Shown piece by piece: positions 25,015 through 32,956 of a stretch of 59,442 nucleotides of DNA (positions are counted from its first letter, which is position 1; every line of letters starts with the position of its first letter). This DNA is from CAZOWW01 sp964583765. GTDB taxonomy: Bacteria; Actinomycetota; Actinomycetes; Actinomycetales; Kineosporiaceae. The notes under the pieces were generated by a model that was not told the DNA's origin, did not search any database, and worked only from the letters and a program-made list of their open reading frames with translations. Position numbers and translations under genes: made by a program. The DNA lies in NCBI GenBank assembly GCA_964583765.1, contig CAZOWW010000017.1, positions 1 to 59,442 of the forward strand. Direction: 5' to 3'.

Positions 25015-25715
25015 GGGTGTCTCCGGGAACTCCTGAGGGCGGACGACGGTAGGCGGGGGTGCTGCCTCGTGTCTGCCATGTTTCCCGGTGAAGGCCACGA
25101 AGCCCCGGACGTCGGGTGGGGTCCGCGTGGCGGGCCGGTCTTCCAGCAGGACCGCGTGGGACCTCGGGTGGGCTCGCGGGCAAGGTGCCGGGGCGGGTCG
25201 GAAAGCCGCGGACCGGGGCCCCGCCGGGGGCGGTTGGGGCGTCGTGGGGCGCCGCGAAGCGCCCTGGAAGCAGGTGTTCCTCGATTGAGGCAACTTCACT
25301 GGGCGTTCGGGTGGCCGGCGCTGCGGGTCCAGTTCGGGGCGCCAGGCGCAGGGGGCTGGTTCTTCGAGGGGTTCCTGCCCCGGGGTGCGGGATGTCCGGT
25401 GCCCGTGCTGTGAGGGAGCCCCTGGAAGAAGGTGGCGCCCTGGCCACGGGGAATGAGCCAGGGCGCCTGACGCGGTCGGCGACGGGGGATGCCAACGCGC
25501 GCGTCGTGGGCGTCATGGTGGCATCGACAAGGTTGTTCATGCACGTCGGGGGCCACGTGAGCTGGAACACCCGGACTGTCGTGCCGGGGTCGGCATCGGC
25601 TGGGGGGAAGCGCAGACGGGGCCGGATGAGGGCGTCGCAGCTGCCCCGCAAGTGCGACCGCCGGGGCAGCCACAGGAACGTTGAGTCACCTGCGCGGTGC
25701 CTGCATGCCGGGTCC
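25015..25715. other. long intergenic stretch with a strong hairpin
   Basis: About 700 bp without a supportable gene. Its one clear structure is the 11-bp hairpin at 25434-25467. The rest may be decayed sequence between the TetR fragment and the hydrolase gene. Confidence 0.45.
25434..25467. terminator. 11-bp hairpin downstream of the NlpC/P60 gene
   Basis: GGCGCCCTGGC (25434-25444) pairs perfectly with GCCAGGGCGCC (25457-25467) over a 12-base loop. It lies about 250 bp beyond the minus-strand hydrolase stop. No T-tract follows, which is common in high-GC actinobacteria. Confidence 0.55.
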
Positions 25716-26801
25716 TCAGATGATCCGGCGTATGGTGGCGATCTGCCCTGCCCAGTCCTGGATCCGGGTCAGGCGCACGGCGCTGCCCGTGTGGGGCGCC
25801 TGGATCAGGAGCCCGTCGCCGATGGCCATCCCGACGTGTCGAGGGGAATCCAGGGTGCCCTCAGCTCCGGGAATGAAGATCAGGTCGCCGGGGCGCAGGT
25901 CCACCACTCCGGGTACCGGGCGGCCCGCGTGGACCTGCTCGGCGGTGGTGCGCGGCAGGGCCACTCCGGCGCCCCGATAGGCCGCCTGGACCAGCGACGA
26001 GCAGTCACACTCGCGTCGCTGATCGCCCGAGCGGGCCGCAGTGCAGTCCCCGCCCCAGGAGTACGGGGTACCCAACTGTGCCAGCGCCCACCGCACCGCG
26101 GTGAACACCCGCGGGGGCGTGCTCGGCGGCAACGTGAAGTCGGCCGGCAGTGCCATCGCGCGGTCTGCCTCGGGGGGTCCGTCCCCGCCGTTGCCGCACA
26201 CCCCATCGCTCACGAACTGCTGAAGATCTTGCGGGATTGCTCGTGAGATCCCCGAGCCCACGGCCATGCTCAGGAGGGCCTCGGCGGCCGTCTCGTGCCC
26301 GGCGTAGGCCTGCGGCAGGGCGCTGTGTTGGACTGCCTGGGCTGCCGCGGCCAGGGACAGCGTCTGCCAGCCCGGGATGTTGATCAGGCCTGGTTGTCCG
26401 CCCCGCCCGCCGGTCAGGAACAGCTGAGTGGCCGCGGCGGGGTCCATCCGGGCGGCGGCGGGTCCCCAGGGTGCGCGTTGCTGGAACAGGCCGCGGGAGT
26501 CCGGTCCGGCGGTGTCCCCGTGGTCGAGGTTCCGTAGCCCCGATTCGGTGATCGCGACGTCGATGGCGATGACCGCGGCGCGTGGGGGTAGGCCCAGGTG
26601 CGCGGTGACCGTGGCGATGGTCGTGGCATTGGCCAGCTGCTCGGTGTCGAACCCGGCCGCGCCCATCGTGTCCGGGGTGGCCGTACCGGCAGTGCAGGCC
26701 AGCGGGGCGGAGATGCCGGTCAGGACGGCGGTGCCGGTGACCAGGGCGAGGACCGTGGCCAGCACAACAGCGGCGATGCCGCCCAGGCCTGACTCTTTCA
26801 C
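25716..26801 (-). CDS. lytic transglycosylase-like and NlpC/P60 peptidoglycan hydrolase
   Basis: A 361-residue exported hydrolase of the VirB1 kind that opens the wall for the conjugation channel. An N-terminal membrane or signal segment (IAAVVLATVLALVTGTAVL) is followed by a lysozyme-like domain with the probable catalytic glutamate at residue 86 (AIDVAITESGLRNLD) and SRGLFQQR. The second half is NlpC/P60: PYSWGGDC, catalytic cysteine at about 267 in CDCSSLVQAAY, histidine at about 322 in RHVGMAIGDG, and PGDLIFIPG between them. GTG at 26801 has GAGGGTGG upstream; the longer frame to 27050 would add a proline-rich tail without a start site. It follows the 170-aa unknown, separated by a hairpin. 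Confidence 0.88.
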   Translation of the reverse strand: MKESGLGGIAAVVLATVLALVTGTAVLTGISAPLACTAGTATPDTMGAAGFDTEQLANATTIATVTAHLGLPPRAAVIAIDVAITESGLRNLDHGDTAGPDSRGLFQQRAPWGPAAARMDPAAATQLFLTGGRGGQPGLINIPGWQTLSLAAAAQAVQHSALPQAYAGHETAAEALLSMAVGSGISRAIPQDLQQFVSDGVCGNGGDGPPEADRAMALPADFTLPPSTPPRVFTAVRWALAQLGTPYSWGGDCTAARSGDQRRECDCSSLVQAAYRGAGVALPRTTAEQVHAGRPVPGVVDLRPGDLIFIPGAEGTLDSPRHVGMAIGDGLLIQAPHTGSAVRLTRIQDWAGQIATIRRII

Positions 26802-26904
26802 CGCGTCCACCCTCTGGGGCTGCTCCGGGGAGCGTGGGTGGGCCGGGTTGGACGGGGAACGTGAAGGAGAAAGGGCTTCATGCAGTGCCTCCAAACGCAG
26901 AAAG

Positions 26905-26923
26905 GGGACGCGGTGTGCGTCCC
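26905..26923. terminator. 7-bp GC hairpin between unknown gene and hydrolase
   Basis: GGGACGC (26905-26911) and GCGTCCC (26917-26923) with a 5-base loop, 124 bp downstream of the stop at 27047 and before the hydrolase start. Confidence 0.4.
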
Positions 26924-27046
26924 TGATGGGGATCTGGTGCGGGAACAGGCCAGGACGCGCGAGGTCCGGCGGGGGCCGGGAGGGCGGCGGGAGATCGATG
27001 CGGACGCGAGGGCGGGGTGGTGTCCGGGTGACCAGGGATGAGGTGG

Positions 27047-27559
27047 TCACCCGGACACCGGGCGGCGGGGTTCCCCGCTGGGGCGTGTGGTTCGGGTCTC
27101 CCAGACGGGGGTGTGGCCGCGGGTCCCGGTCGGGTGGCCTGTCAGTTCACTGGTCCGAGTCGTGGTCCTCGGGTCCTCGGGGTCCCACAGGAGCCCGTCG
27201 TGCAGGTACACGGCGGTGCAGTCCTCGACCCGCCGTCCGGGGTGGTCGGTCTCGCGTTGGTCGATCTGGATCGTCCAACCGCTCGGGCGGACGCTGCTGG
27301 CGTGGACGTGGACGTGGACCAGGACCGATCCGATCCCGGCGGTGGCGATCACGGTTCCGTCGCCGGGGTGCACGTAGGCCACCGCTCCACCGTCACCGTC
27401 GGGGTCCGTGACCGTGGCGGGGTCTAGGCCTCGGGCATGGTCGTAGATGTCGGGTTGGTGCAGTCGGGCGCCGGCGACGAAGGCGGTGACCTGCCCGGAG
27501 GTCGCGTGGGGGTAAGCGGTGGCCAGGTCGGCGCCCTCCCGCAGCCAGAAGTAACTCAC
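27047..27559 (-). CDS. unknown 170-residue protein of the element
   Basis: A protein of 170 residues that starts VSYFWLREGADLATAYPHAT. It contains histidine-rich VLVHVHVHASSV and an acidic DPDGDGGAVAYVHPGDGTVI, and ends in a basic, proline-rich tail. No signal peptide or membrane segment. I do not recognise the family. GTG at 27559 overlaps the stop of the upstream 62-residue gene as GTGA, so the two are translated together. Confidence 0.65.
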   Translation of the reverse strand: MSYFWLREGADLATAYPHATSGQVTAFVAGARLHQPDIYDHARGLDPATVTDPDGDGGAVAYVHPGDGTVIATAGIGSVLVHVHVHASSVRPSGWTIQIDQRETDHPGRRVEDCTAVYLHDGLLWDPEDPRTTTRTSELTGHPTGTRGHTPVWETRTTRPSGEPRRPVSG

Positions 27560-27744
27560 GGCGACCCGGGGTCCCGGCAGTCCTCGGGCAGCGCGTCGCG
27601 GGCGCGGGTTCCCGCGGCCAGCCCGGCGTACCACGGGTGCGCGCGTCCGGGCAGCGGGAGGGAGTCCGTCGTGGCGGGGTCCGTCGCGGCGGCATCGCTC
27701 TTCCCGGGGTCGGCGGCGCTGGTGTGGGGATCGTTGGTGGTCAC
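27556..27744 (-). CDS. small 62-residue protein coupled to the next gene
   Basis: A 62-residue protein (VTTNDPHTSAADPGKSDAAA at the start, then LPLPGRAHPWYAGLAAGTRA). It has an excellent ribosome binding site, AAGGAG seven bases before the GTG, and is coupled by GTGA overlap to the 170-residue gene. A TATAAG sequence lies just upstream of that site. The HPWYAGLAAGTR segment is reminiscent of short regulatory or hook peptides, but no function can be assigned. Confidence 0.6.
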   Translation of the reverse strand: MTTNDPHTSAADPGKSDAAATDPATTDSLPLPGRAHPWYAGLAAGTRARDALPEDCRDPGSP

Positions 27745-27767
27745 GGGGTCTCTCCTTCTTATAGGGG

Positions 27768-27807
27768 CCGGGGCAGAGGCACGGACAGCGTCGGGGTCGT
27801 GCCCCGG
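27768..27807. terminator. hairpin downstream of the DUF2637 gene
   Basis: CCGGGGCA (27768-27775) pairs with TGCCCCGG (27800-27807); an inner GGCACG/CGTGCC stem lengthens it. It stands directly after the DUF2637 stop at 27814 on the minus strand. Confidence 0.5.
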
Positions 27808-27813
27808 GCGTGG

Positions 27814-29079
27814 TCAGGTGCCCGGAGTGCTCAGGGGCCTGCCGTTGGAGTCCGAGGGCTCGTCGCCCGGGCCGGTCAGTGCACCGGTGGCCAGGCGCAC
27901 CGCGGGCGGGATGGGGTGGTCCAGGAACCCGGCGGCCCCGGCGCGGCGGATGAACTCGATCTGGCGCAGGCTGATCCCGTGGGTTTGGGCGAGCCCGGCG
28001 AGGGTGGTGCGGTCACCGGGTGCGACCCGGAGCGCGGCCCAGGTGGTGCGCCACCGCTGGTAGGGCCCGTCCTGGACGGGGATGCGCCGCATGAGGTCGA
28101 CCGGCAGATCCCTGACCCGCGGATCCGCCCGGCCGCGGGTGGGCGGGGTGGGGTCGGTGCCCTGGGCACGGTCGGCGACCGTGGTCGGGGTGTCGGCGGG
28201 GCCGGTGACCGGGGCGTGGTGGTGGCGCAGGGCGGTGGCGATGCGCAGGTTCCCGTCCGGGCACAGCCGGTGGTACGTGGTGATCGCGTCGGTGACGGTG
28301 TCGATGTCCAGCAGCAGGGCGGTGCGCCAGGCGCCGTAGGTGTCGCGGAAGGACCCCAGGGCCGGGATCCACCGCCGCCACCCGAACACGGGCAGTCTGC
28401 GGTGACGGCGTCCGTGGTCGCGTTGGGCCCAGCGACGAAACCGCCCCAGGACGGTCTCCAACAGCGCGGGCCCGGCCAGGGACATGGCCGGGAAGAACCA
28501 CACCGCGTCCGGCGCGGCGGTCGGGCTGGTCGAGTGCCGCCAGTTCGCGAACGCGGAGCCGCCGGCGAAGCACCAGACGAGCGCTGCGAACGCCCCGGGC
28601 GGTTCGCCGCGCCCGGCGCAGTAGACGGTGAGCAGGACACAGACCCCGGCGGCCGCGTCCAGGGCGCAGAACACCAGGACTGGCCAGGGCCGGTGCAGGC
28701 CCAGGCCGGTGGGGGCACCGGCCCAGCCGATGAGGTCCTGGGAACTCAACGCGATCGGCGTGCAGATCACGATCGTGACGCCCATGGCGACCAGGACCAA
28801 CAGGAACGCCATCCCTGCGCGGGCCGCATTTGAGGCCGTGTCCGTTCCGGGCGCGGGCACGGGTGCCGGTCCTGGGGCGGCTGGTGGTCCCGGGGCGATG
28901 GGCCGGGTCGCCTGGGCCCGCGTCCCGGAGGTGGCGTGAACTCGCGCGGTCGGGGTGGTGGCCTGCGCTGCGGGGGCTCCGGTCAGGGCGGTGGTCGGGT
29001 CGGATCCGGGGCCGCCGGGTGCCTGGGGGTCGGGGACCTGGGGCGGGTCGGGGGCGGGCAGTTCCAGTCGTGTGGTCAC
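27814..29079 (-). CDS. DUF2637-like membrane protein with C-terminal wHTH-like region
   Basis: A 421-residue protein. After an 85-residue proline/alanine-rich head come four hydrophobic segments (AFLLVLVAMGVTIVICTPIA, PVLVFCALDAAAGVCVLLTV, GAFAALVWCFAGGSAFANWR, AVWFFPAMSLAGPALLETVL), in the arrangement of DUF2637 proteins found on actinobacterial plasmids and integrative elements. The cytoplasmic C-terminus contains DRTTLAGLAQTHGISLRQIE, which looks like a helix-turn-helix. GTG at 29079 has GGAG 8 bases upstream. Members of this family are often near transfer or spread genes, so a role in element maintenance or transfer is likely but unproven. Confidence 0.75.
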   Translation of the reverse strand: MTTRLELPAPDPPQVPDPQAPGGPGSDPTTALTGAPAAQATTPTARVHATSGTRAQATRPIAPGPPAAPGPAPVPAPGTDTASNAARAGMAFLLVLVAMGVTIVICTPIALSSQDLIGWAGAPTGLGLHRPWPVLVFCALDAAAGVCVLLTVYCAGRGEPPGAFAALVWCFAGGSAFANWRHSTSPTAAPDAVWFFPAMSLAGPALLETVLGRFRRWAQRDHGRRHRRLPVFGWRRWIPALGSFRDTYGAWRTALLLDIDTVTDAITTYHRLCPDGNLRIATALRHHHAPVTGPADTPTTVADRAQGTDPTPPTRGRADPRVRDLPVDLMRRIPVQDGPYQRWRTTWAALRVAPGDRTTLAGLAQTHGISLRQIEFIRRAGAAGFLDHPIPPAVRLATGALTGPGDEPSDSNGRPLSTPGT

Positions 29080-29129
29080 GGAAGGTTCTCCGTTCGTGAT
29101 CGATGACGGGCCCGGGGCCGGGCGCAGGT

Positions 29130-29175
29130 GAAGGGCGCCCTGCCACGCATGGGGGTGTGCGGCGGGGCGCCCTTC
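29130..29175. terminator. 11-bp hairpin after the GGDEF gene
   Basis: GAAGGGCGCCC (29130-29140) is complementary to GGGCGCCCTTC (29165-29175), with a 24-base loop, immediately downstream of the minus-strand GGDEF stop at 29187. Confidence 0.6.
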
Positions 29176-29186
29176 GGGGGTGGTCG

Positions 29187-29918
29187 TCAGGTGCCGGGCG
29201 GGGGCGGGTCGTCGTGGCCACCGCTGCGGGGCCGCGGGGGTGGTGCGCTCCAGCGGCGTGGGTTCCCGGGGCCCGGGTGCGGGAGGGGTGCGGTGGTCAC
29301 GTGGGCGGCCCGGCCGGTGGCCCGCGCGGTGTACAGGGCGGCGTCCGCGGCGCCCAGCAGGTCGAGGGCGTGCAGACGGGGGCCGGCCACGGCGGCTCCC
29401 GCGGTCGCGGTGGGGACCTGCCGGGACCCGTCGGGCAGGCGGATCGGGTGGGCCAGGTGTTCCAGGACGCTCTGGACGACGGCGAAGGGGTCGGTGGGTG
29501 GGTGCGGCCAGGTGAGGGCGAACTCGTCGCCGCCCAGACGGATCGCGGTCCCTGCCCCGTCCACGGCTTCGGTCAGGCGGGTGGCCACCACGCGCAGGAC
29601 GTGGTCACCGGCCAGGTGCCCGTGGGTGTCGTTGATCTGTTTGAAGCCGTCCAGGTCGATCAGGGCCAGCACCGCGACGGTGCCGGTGTCGAGTTGGTCG
29701 GCCAGCACCGCGCGGTTGGGCAGCCCGGTCAGGACGTCGTGGCGGGCGGCGTGGCGACACCGGGCGAGCTCGTCGTGCAGGCCCTGGATCTGGGCCCGGT
29801 ACCGCAGGACGAGGGCGTATCCGGCCACGGCAAGGACGGCGCCGCAGGCGATCAGGACGGCCGCGACGAGCCCGCGGGGTGCGGGGCCGGTGGCGGGTGG
29901 GGCGTGCGAGGAGATCAT
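29187..29918 (-). CDS. membrane-anchored GGDEF diguanylate cyclase
   Basis: A 243-residue cyclic-di-GMP synthase. One membrane helix spans about residues 17-38 (LVAAVLIACGAVLAVAGYAL). The GGDEF domain has the start LTGLPNR, the metal/GTP segment LIDLDGFKQINDTHGHLAGD and an intact RLGGDEFAL (about residues 129-133). The RxxD inhibitory site normally five residues before GGDEF is absent, so product inhibition is probably lost. No sensor domain is seen outside the helix. Alone between terminator hairpins at both ends, it is a separate unit. A diguanylate cyclase on a conjugative element could promote surface attachment of donor or recipient. Confidence 0.9.
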   Translation of the reverse strand: MISSHAPPATGPAPRGLVAAVLIACGAVLAVAGYALVLRYRAQIQGLHDELARCRHAARHDVLTGLPNRAVLADQLDTGTVAVLALIDLDGFKQINDTHGHLAGDHVLRVVATRLTEAVDGAGTAIRLGGDEFALTWPHPPTDPFAVVQSVLEHLAHPIRLPDGSRQVPTATAGAAVAGPRLHALDLLGAADAALYTARATGRAAHVTTAPLPHPGPGNPRRWSAPPPRPRSGGHDDPPPPGT

Positions 29919-29981
29919 GGCTGGGGGTTCCTTCCACGAGGGGCGGGACCGTCAAGGGCTCCGCCGGGGGCCTCCGTTCAG

Positions 29982-30020
29982 GACCCGGCCGGGCCACGAG
30001 TGGTGTGCCCGCGCCGGGTC
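29982..30020. terminator. 8-bp hairpin after the DUF4192 gene
   Basis: GACCCGGC (29982-29989) and GCCGGGTC (30013-30020) are complementary; the structure starts 14 bp beyond the DUF4192 stop. Confidence 0.5.
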
Positions 30021-30033
30021 TTCCGCGAAGGGG

Positions 30034-31038
30034 TCAGGGGGTGTTGGCCGCCCACCGTGGGGGGATGGTGGCGGCCAGGACGCGCCGGACCAGGCGGGCG
30101 AGGTTGTTGGTGGGGTCGTCGGCGAGGGCGACCGAGGTGAGCAGGCGGGCGCGGGGTCCGTGGCCGAGGTCCCAGGCCAGGAACGCGGCGGCGGCCAGCG
30201 GCTGGGCCCGCCATCCGGCCGGTGCTCGGGAGGCTGTGGCAGCCAGCAGCCCTGTGGTGGTCTGGACGTGGTCGGGGTCCGGGCGCCGGGCCAGCACGTC
30301 CCGGGCGATGGCCTCGGGGGCCTCGATCGCGGTGGCGGGGTCCAGGCCGGGCGCCATGGCTATGGCCATGACCGCGTCGCGGTGACGGGTGCGGTTGATC
30401 CCGGCAACGGCCCGGGCCCAGTCCGTCCGGTCGGGGTGGGCGATCCAGGTGGCCCAGTCGCCCAGCCAGGCGTGAGGATCGCCCGGGTCGGTCACGGCCA
30501 GGGTCCCGGCGTCCAGGACGTCGCGGGGCTGGGTGTCGGCGATGAGGTCTTCCAGGGTCGGCGCGCACGTGGCGCCGTCGGCGACCTCGGTGGCGGCCAC
30601 GAGGGTGTCGGTCAGGGCCTCGGCCACCGGGAGTCCTGCGGGTGGGCAGCAGTCGGGTCGGGTGCACCGCATGGACCGGTATCGGGTGGGGCCGACCCAG
30701 ACCAGGTCCGCCACGCGCAGGTGGCATTCGCTCAGGGCCGTCCCGGCGGCCTCGATCCAGCGCTGGTCCACGTCGTCCAGGGGCGGGTCGGTAGGGGTGA
30801 ACAGCAGGGCGATCACGTCGCTGGCCTGTTCGCGGCGCAGGAACGGGATCGTGGCCCCCAGGACCGGGAGCAGCTGGTTGCGTCCGCGCAGGTCGGCGCG
30901 CATCGCCGCACAGGTGTGGTCGGGGCGTACCCCGACCAGGACCAGGGAGTCGGTGGGCCGGTAGCCCAGGCTGTAGCAGGCCAGGGCCAGGACCTCCGCC
31001 GGGACACCGCTGGTGATCCGCACCTGCTTGGCGCTCAT
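30034..31038 (-). CDS. DUF4192 protein
   Basis: A 334-residue member of DUF4192, a soluble actinobacterial family of unknown function often found on plasmids and integrative elements. Typical features are the N-terminal VRITSGVPAEVLALACYSLGY, SLVLVGVRPD, and the repeated helical C-terminus with AFLAWDLGHGPRA and LAATIPPRW. The ATG at 31038 overlaps the stop of the 163-residue gene (ATGA), so both come from one message ended by the hairpin at 29982-30020. Confidence 0.85.
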   Translation of the reverse strand: MSAKQVRITSGVPAEVLALACYSLGYRPTDSLVLVGVRPDHTCAAMRADLRGRNQLLPVLGATIPFLRREQASDVIALLFTPTDPPLDDVDQRWIEAAGTALSECHLRVADLVWVGPTRYRSMRCTRPDCCPPAGLPVAEALTDTLVAATEVADGATCAPTLEDLIADTQPRDVLDAGTLAVTDPGDPHAWLGDWATWIAHPDRTDWARAVAGINRTRHRDAVMAIAMAPGLDPATAIEAPEAIARDVLARRPDPDHVQTTTGLLAATASRAPAGWRAQPLAAAAFLAWDLGHGPRARLLTSVALADDPTNNLARLVRRVLAATIPPRWAANTP

Positions 31039-31526
31039 GCCTGCTCACCGCCCGGGTGCCCGGTGGTGCCGGGACGGGTGACCGGTGGGAGCTGGAGCAC
31101 CGTGGGCCGGATCTGCCCGAGCGGGACGGCCCCGGGCACCAGGGCCCCGGGCGGAGCGATGGCCGGCTCGCGGGCGGGGATCACGCTGTACTGGTCCGGG
31201 TTCTCCAGGGCCCGCCACCCCGTGCCGGTGCAGGCCAACAAGTGGAACGCCTCGTCGGGCCCTTCGATGATCAACAGGTCTCCGGCGCACAGTGAGCGGA
31301 CCTGCCACCGGGCGTGCATCTCGATGAGCGAGGCCGAGCCGTGGCCGTTGCACCCGGCGAACACCTCGTCGGCGGCCTCGGGCATGTTCGCGGCTTCCAG
31401 GGTCAAGGACCCGATGCGCCGCAGGGTGTCCCCGGGCGCCAGGCGGTCCTGCCCGGTGCGGGCGAGGATGGCCAGGCGACCGTCCTCACGTGTGATGTTG
31501 TGCAGGACAGTGACGGTGAACAACAC
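31035..31526 (-). CDS. unknown 163-residue protein coupled to DUF4192
   Basis: The protein begins VLFTVTVLHNITREDGRLAI and has a beta-rich first half (LAPGDTLRRIGSLTLEA, CAGDLLIIEGPDEAFHLLAC) and a proline-rich end. It has no signal or membrane helix, and I do not recognise the family. AAGGAG lies 8 bases before the GTG at 31526. It overlaps DUF4192 by ATGA. Confidence 0.68.
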   Translation of the reverse strand: MLFTVTVLHNITREDGRLAILARTGQDRLAPGDTLRRIGSLTLEAANMPEAADEVFAGCNGHGSASLIEMHARWQVRSLCAGDLLIIEGPDEAFHLLACTGTGWRALENPDQYSVIPAREPAIAPPGALVPGAVPLGQIRPTVLQLPPVTRPGTTGHPGGEQA

Positions 31527-31559
31527 GACAGCTACTCCTTGCTCTATAGGCGATGACGA

Positions 31560-31588
31560 ACGCCCCGGCCCGGAACGGGCAGGGGCGT
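31560..31588. terminator. interrupted 12-bp hairpin
   Basis: ACGCCCC-G-GCCCG pairs with CGGGC-A-GGGGCGT over a 3-base GAA loop, one of the strongest hairpins in the window. It lies between the stop at 31690 and the start at 31526, so it ends the 268-residue gene's transcript or shapes the next leader. Confidence 0.6.
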
Positions 31589-31689
31589 GGAAGAAGACGA
31601 CGACGCAGGGGCGTGCGGCCTCGGGGCCGCGGGCTCGTGGGCGTCGGGGACCGGGGGCGCGTGGCCGGCCCGGTGCGCCGGTGGTGGTC

Positions 31690-32496
31690 TCAGCCGTGGT
31701 GCCGGACGACGTCCACGGGAGCCAGGGTGTGGATGGTCACGGCGTTCATGGCGGCGTGGGTGGCGGCGGCCGGACTCGGGTAGGTGCGGACCTGGCCGTG
31801 GGCGTCGAAGACCGCGGTGGTCAGGCCGGTGCGCTGGTCGTGGACGGTCCAGGTGCCGGGGTGGGGTTCGGGCAGCAGTCGCACTCCGAGGTCCTGGGAC
31901 GGGGCGGGTGCGGTGACCTCGACGGCGTACAGGACCCGGGGCAGTTGCTGGATCGCCCGGGCGGCCCATCCGGGCGGGAGCACCCCGGTGATCTCGGGCA
32001 GGGATTCCCACACGGTGCGCCGGGATGCCTCGATCGCGATCGAGGCCAGCAGCTCGTGACGGCGCCGGTGCCGCTGACCCGCGAGCATCCGCGGGCCGGC
32101 TGTCGGGTCGGTGATGTCCTGGGCCCAGCCGGTGAAGGTCGCCGCGTGGGTGTGCCACCAGGAGGGTTCGAGGAACTCCACCAGGCGCCGGTCCCGGGTA
32201 CGGGCCGGGTGGGCGGCCAGGTCACCGGCCAGGACCTGGCAGCAGCGGGCGGCGGCCCGGTACAGGCCCAGGCGCCCCATGATCGGTGAGGTCACGGCCC
32301 CCAGCAGCCGGTGGTCGCGGGCCCCGGTGACGGTGATGCCCAGACGCAGCCCGTCACCACTCGGGCCGGCCGGGGACTGGTCCACCTCGGACGAGCCCGC
32401 GCCGGCCAAGCAGCCGGTGCCGGTTGAGACGGTGCCGGTGCTCCTGGACCAGGGCAGTGGCCCCTCGGGTGGCCTGAGCCGGTAGGTGTAGGTCAC
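31690..32496 (-). CDS. unknown 268-residue protein of the element
   Basis: The protein starts VTYTYRLRPPEGPLPWSRST. The middle is helical and rich in arginine and histidine (RHRRRHELLASIAIEA), and the C-terminal third has TWTVHDQRTGLTTAVFDAHG, a beta-meander-like segment. No membrane segments. I do not recognise the family. GTG at 32496 overlaps the stop of the 83-residue gene (GTGA). A longer frame upstream is a shadow of that gene. Confidence 0.62.
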   Translation of the reverse strand: MTYTYRLRPPEGPLPWSRSTGTVSTGTGCLAGAGSSEVDQSPAGPSGDGLRLGITVTGARDHRLLGAVTSPIMGRLGLYRAAARCCQVLAGDLAAHPARTRDRRLVEFLEPSWWHTHAATFTGWAQDITDPTAGPRMLAGQRHRRRHELLASIAIEASRRTVWESLPEITGVLPPGWAARAIQQLPRVLYAVEVTAPAPSQDLGVRLLPEPHPGTWTVHDQRTGLTTAVFDAHGQVRTYPSPAAATHAAMNAVTIHTLAPVDVVRHHG

Positions 32497-32744
32497 TCCT
32501 GCGGTCCGGGTGGCCGGGTGGCCGGTGGGCAGGCGGACAGGTCGGTCTCGGGCAGGGCCCCGGGGTGGGCGGTGGTGTAGGCGCGGTAGGCGCCGACGTC
32601 CAGCACCCCGTGGAGGTCGTCGCTGTGGTGGACCAGGTCCGCCAGGTGGGGGATCACGAACAACGGGTCCCCGCACAGGGCGTAGAAGCACGCCGGAGGG
32701 GTCTCGGTGTCCAGGATCAGCAGGGCACGGGTGGCAGGGGACAT
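32493..32744 (-). CDS. unknown 83-residue protein
   Basis: A small protein, MSPATRALLILDTETPPACF at the start, then YALCGDPLFVIPHLADLVHH and a proline-rich end. ATG at 32744 follows AGGGAAA. It is coupled by GTGA to the 268-residue gene. I do not recognise the family. Confidence 0.6.
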   Translation of the reverse strand: MSPATRALLILDTETPPACFYALCGDPLFVIPHLADLVHHSDDLHGVLDVGAYRAYTTAHPGALPETDLSACPPATRPPGPQE

Positions 32745-32829
32745 GGTGGGGGTTTCCCTTCGAACGAGCACGCGCGCACAGCACACAGCCGGTGGGCCGG
32801 GGCCGCGGGGGCCCGGCGGGGGTGGAGCC

Positions 32830-32901
32830 GGGTCGGCGCCCCAGGCCATGGGGGCGCCGACCCGACATGCGAACGGCACCCGCCCAAGGGCTGGGTGCCG
32901 T
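32830..32901. terminator. tandem hairpins after the DUF932 gene
   Basis: GGGTCGGCGCCCC (32830-32842) pairs perfectly with GGGGCGCCGACCC (32851-32863). A second stem, ACGGCACCC (32873-32881) with GGGTGCCGT (32893-32901), stands closer to the gene. On the minus strand the transcript from DUF932 meets them in tandem, about 55 bp after its stop. Confidence 0.7.
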
Positions 32902-32956
32902 GAAGGAAGGACCGGCGCCGGCCGGGGGGACTCCCGCGGGCGCCGGGTGGTGGGCG

